Origin: Candidatus Kapaibacterium sp.
Lineage (GTDB): Bacteria; Bacteroidota; Ignavibacteria; Palsa-1295
Assembly: GCA_025450975.1 (NCBI GenBank)
Contig: JANWLI010000024.1
Coordinates: forward strand, 1 to 7,472
Direction of reading: 5' to 3'
DNA length: 7,472 nt
The position numbers and the translations under genes were made by a program. Under the pieces are notes generated by a model, which ran no database searches, was not told where the DNA came from, and was given only the letters and a program-made list of their open reading frames with translations. Shown in pieces: positions 5,814 to 7,472 of this stretch; position 1 is the first letter of the stretch; every line of letters begins with the position of its first letter.

Positions 5814-6833
5814 ATGAAAGAAAAGGTTGCAACCGCTTCACGTGTTCGCTTCAATGGCAACGGCGAGGTCGAACACTTCGATACACAGTCGACTGGCAAT
5901 GCTCCCTCCCCACTTCTCCTCTCCAATGAAACTGAGGTCGAAAATGTCGCAGGCTACTCCGATCTTAACGATCCGGCAGCCGACATTGAAACATTCAATC
6001 CATCGTCAGCAAACGAGAACGCCTTCGAGAGCTTCCTCGAAGAAAGCGGCTCGACGGCAGAAGCTGACGAAGCACTTCTCGATGCATTCTATGCAAGTTA
6101 TCCGCTCCCTGCTCCGACCGTCGTCTCCCCGTCGGGACTTTCGGCCGAAGCAATGGAAGTTATTATCGGCACTGATAACAGAGTACGCATTAACCCCACA
6201 ACTGCGTATCCCTGGCGTGCCATCTGCGGCCTGAAGCTCACGGCTGCCGACGGCACGCGCTGGATCGGCACGGGCTGGCTCGTAAGCCCGCGCACGATCA
6301 TCACCGCAGGGCACTGCGTCTTCATGAAGAATCAAGGCGGCTGGATCCGCTCGGCCGAAGTGATTCCGGGGCTCAACAATGCGCTCCGTCCGTTCGGCTC
6401 GTTTGTCGGCACTTCGCTGCGCAGCGTAAAAGGCTGGACGCAGGACGGCAAGCGCGAGTTCGATTACGGCGCCATCATCCTACCGCCATCGAGCAGACCG
6501 GGCGATAAGACGGGCTACTTCGGCTACGCTGTACGTGACGATTCATATCTCGGCGCATCGACGCTGAATCTCTCCGGCTATCCTGGCGATAAGAATAACG
6601 GTAACGAACAGTGGTTCATGTCGATGAGGCCAAAGTCGCTTTCTTCGCGCGTCATCACTTACAACATAGATACCATGGGCGGCCAGAGCGGCGCTCCGGT
6701 ATGGGTGAAGGTCGGCACGCAGCGCTACTGCGTCGGCATCCACACGAACGGACACCTCTCGGGCAACTCGGCAACACGCATTGTTAAGCCGGTTTTTGAT
6801 AACATCAAGAACTGGAAAGCACTGGGTATGTGA
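5814..6833 (+). CDS. Glutamyl-endopeptidase-like serine protease (V8/S1B type) with acidic pro-region
   Basis: A 339-residue chymotrypsin-fold protease expected to cut after Glu (possibly Asp). Residues 1-115 are an acidic, probably disordered pro-region. The domain starts at VIIGTDNRVRINPTTAYPWRAI (116-137), which aligns with the mature start of Bacillus glutamyl endopeptidases. Triad: His167 in TAGHC, Asp217 in EFDYGAI, Ser292 in GGQSGAPVW. Also seen are GYFGY (234-238), LSGYPGDK (253-260) and IHTNG (309-313); the His of that last motif is the family's determinant of Glu specificity. The C-terminal TRIVKPVFDNIKNWK (321-335) matches too. Glu115 immediately before the expected mature Val116 suggests self-processing. 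Unlike secreted relatives there is no signal peptide: the N-terminus is MKEKVATASR with no hydrophobic segment, and no upstream in-frame start supplies one. The gene has the shared upstream element before it and a strong terminator after it, so it is probably its own transcription unit. Confidence 0.94.
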   Translation: MKEKVATASRVRFNGNGEVEHFDTQSTGNAPSPLLLSNETEVENVAGYSDLNDPAADIETFNPSSANENAFESFLEESGSTAEADEALLDAFYASYPLPAPTVVSPSGLSAEAMEVIIGTDNRVRINPTTAYPWRAICGLKLTAADGTRWIGTGWLVSPRTIITAGHCVFMKNQGGWIRSAEVIPGLNNALRPFGSFVGTSLRSVKGWTQDGKREFDYGAIILPPSSRPGDKTGYFGYAVRDDSYLGASTLNLSGYPGDKNNGNEQWFMSMRPKSLSSRVITYNIDTMGGQSGAPVWVKVGTQRYCVGIHTNGHLSGNSATRIVKPVFDNIKNWKALGM

Positions 6834-6855
6834 AGCCGACTCCAGTAACATGAGG

Positions 6856-6887
6856 AGGCAACCGGAAGCGTCGTCTTCCGGTTGCCT
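6856..6887 (+). terminator. Strong intrinsic terminator after the serine protease gene
   Basis: A perfect 13-base stem (AGGCAACCGGAAG at 6856-6868 with its complement at 6875-6887) has a 6-base loop and is followed by TTCTTTTC. It lies 22 bases after the protease stop and before the ATG at 6906, so the next gene needs read-through or its own promoter. Confidence 0.92.
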
Positions 6888-6905
6888 TTCTTTTCGAATA
6901 CCATC

Positions 6906-7145
6906 ATGAAACTCAAGATCACAAATGCTACAGGCCTCCCCATTCCAGATGCAACCGTCATGGTAACCGAAGCACCCGTCCCTATCCACGATATCGCTGC
7001 AATGACCGATGCAAGTGGCAGCGTTAACCTTGCCGACTACATCGTCCCCGGCAAGTATACACTCGTCATATCTCATAATGGCGACAGCTCTGTGCACTCG
7101 ATAGACCTGCAGGGAGCAAGTAACGAAGTTGCGCTCACCATATAG
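6906..7145 (+). CDS. 79-residue beta-sandwich-like protein (carboxypeptidase-regulatory/Ig-like pattern)
   Basis: A small protein without signal peptide or membrane segment. It follows the pattern of carboxypeptidase-regulatory-like or related Ig-type modules: a first strand KLKITNATG with GLPIPDATVMVTEAPVP (residues 2-26), the turn TDASGSVNLADY (34-45), PGKYTLVISHNGD (48-60), then HSIDL and VALTI strands. In larger proteins such modules are adhesion or spacer domains; a stand-alone 79-residue version is unusual, and I infer no function beyond a likely protein-interaction or structural role. A TTG at 6882 could extend the frame by eight residues, but it lies inside the terminator stem, so ATG 6906 is preferred. 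Only 18 bases separate the upstream terminator from the start, leaving little room for a promoter, so read-through or very short signals are implied. A terminator follows, making this a compact unit between two protease genes. Confidence 0.7.
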   Translation: MKLKITNATGLPIPDATVMVTEAPVPIHDIAAMTDASGSVNLADYIVPGKYTLVISHNGDSSVHSIDLQGASNEVALTI

Positions 7146-7176
7146 ATCATTTTAGTAGTTTTTACGAGAATCATAA

Positions 7177-7204
7177 AGGCATACGGGAGTATGCCTCTTT
7201 TTTT
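7177..7204 (+). terminator. Strong intrinsic terminator after the 79-residue protein gene
   Basis: A perfect 8-base stem (AGGCATAC at 7177-7184, GTATGCCT at 7189-7196) has a GGGA loop and is followed by one C and seven T residues. It starts 31 bases after the stop codon and isolates the following protease gene transcriptionally. Confidence 0.93.
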
Positions 7205-7233
7205 GGCTCTGTTTATTTTTTTGGCTCTATTTA
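7198..7233 (+). repeat. Two-copy 18-base tandem repeat
   Basis: TTTTTTTGGCTCTGTTTA (7198-7215) is followed directly by TTTTTTTGGCTCTATTTA (7216-7233), identical at 17 of 18 positions. The first copy is the terminator T-run, so the duplication extends the T-rich trailer. It lies in the 167-base spacer before the C1A-type protease gene; the rest of that spacer (7234-7312) holds no clear promoter that I can name. Confidence 0.8.
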
Positions 7234-7312
7234 TTATGGAGGGCATGCTTTTTCGTTGTATTTTTCGGAAGATACTTCGGTTCAAGTTTAGCTTAATCAA
7301 TAACGGAAGACT

Positions 7313-7472
7313 ATGGAAACGATCAAACAGAAATCAATGGGATGGTTACACGACTATCCAGACATTCGTGATTTCACGCCACTGACGAACATCATCCCCG
7401 TAGAAAGCCAGAAACGCGGCGTAAAGAGTACGGTAAAAGAAATGCTTATCGATGTGGGACTGCTGACGAAAA
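7313..7472 (+). CDS. N-terminus of a probable papain-family (C1A) cysteine protease (partial)
   Basis: Fifty-three codons are in view from the ATG at 7313; the frame is open to the right edge. The start is supported by CGGAAGA (7304-7310) immediately upstream, the best ribosome site in this half of the window. GWLHDYPDIRDFTP (residues 10-23) is the hallmark N-terminal segment of bacterial C1A peptidases (GW.PD.PD.RDYTP), which precedes the papain catalytic domain by some tens of residues. The catalytic Cys, His and Asn would be beyond the window, so activity cannot be assessed. The N-terminus METIKQKSMG is not a signal peptide, as in the serine protease at 5814. The shared upstream element of that gene is absent here. 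The call rests on one motif. Confidence 0.72.
   Translation, partial: METIKQKSMGWLHDYPDIRDFTPLTNIIPVESQKRGVKSTVKEMLIDVGLLTK

Noticed and set aside
6543..7097. 184-residue minus-strand open frame over the protease 3' end and the 79-residue gene
   Set aside because: It runs through a perfect terminator stem and is antisense to two better supported genes.
7191..7385. 64-residue hydrophobic open frame starting in the terminator
   Set aside because: Its hydrophobic start is simply the T-rich tandem repeat read as Phe/Leu, and it overlaps the better supported C1A-type start at 7313.
7420..7445. AAAGAGTA match to the core of the shared upstream element
   Set aside because: Only eight bases match, it lies inside a coding region, and the rest of the element is absent.

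Overview
The window looks like a chromosomal segment of an environmental, uncultured-type bacterium from the Bacteroidota/Chlorobiota/Ignavibacteria/Kapabacteria side of the tree. This is an inference from several weak signs: weak or absent Shine-Dalgarno sequences before most genes, TAnnTTTG-like promoter boxes in two spacers, a type 2 isopentenyl-diphosphate isomerase, an IgGFc-binding-type surface protein, and a LuxR-type output domain of the form common at the ends of Bacteroidota sensor proteins. No rRNA or other decisive marker is present.

Layout. Positions 1-1148 (minus) hold most of a secreted protein with an IgGFc-binding-type domain; its C-terminus lies beyond the left edge. Positions 1149-1439 are a non-coding spacer packed with palindromic repeats, one of which reaches into the last codons of the next gene. 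Positions 1440-2495 (minus) encode the type 2 isopentenyl-diphosphate isomerase Fni. A 92-base divergent promoter region (2496-2587) follows. On the plus strand, a single-pass membrane protein with a proline-rich stalk and a partial SPOR-like tail (2588-3172) is followed after 11 bases by a 14-helix DHA2-type drug/proton antiporter (3184-4713).

From 4714 to the right edge all genes are on the plus strand and the content changes to small, apparently separately transcribed genes: an unrecognised 101-residue protein (4866-5171) with its own terminator, a short LuxR-type regulator (5280-5651), a glutamyl-endopeptidase-like serine protease with an acidic pro-region and no signal peptide (5814-6833) with a strong terminator, a 79-residue beta-sandwich-like protein (6906-7145) with a strong terminator, and the first 53 codons of a probable papain-family (C1A) protease (7313 to the edge).

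The most interesting observation is a 35-38 base element found just upstream of both the 101-residue protein and the serine protease. Its core GAGTAGGCAC ends exactly 21 bases before the ATG in both cases, although the sequence between differs and contains a compensating indel. The LuxR-type regulator lies between the two copies. Together with the two unrelated proteases and the two small proteins, this suggests a co-regulated protease locus. Its function is unknown and the link is a hypothesis. The left half of the window looks like ordinary housekeeping and transport content.
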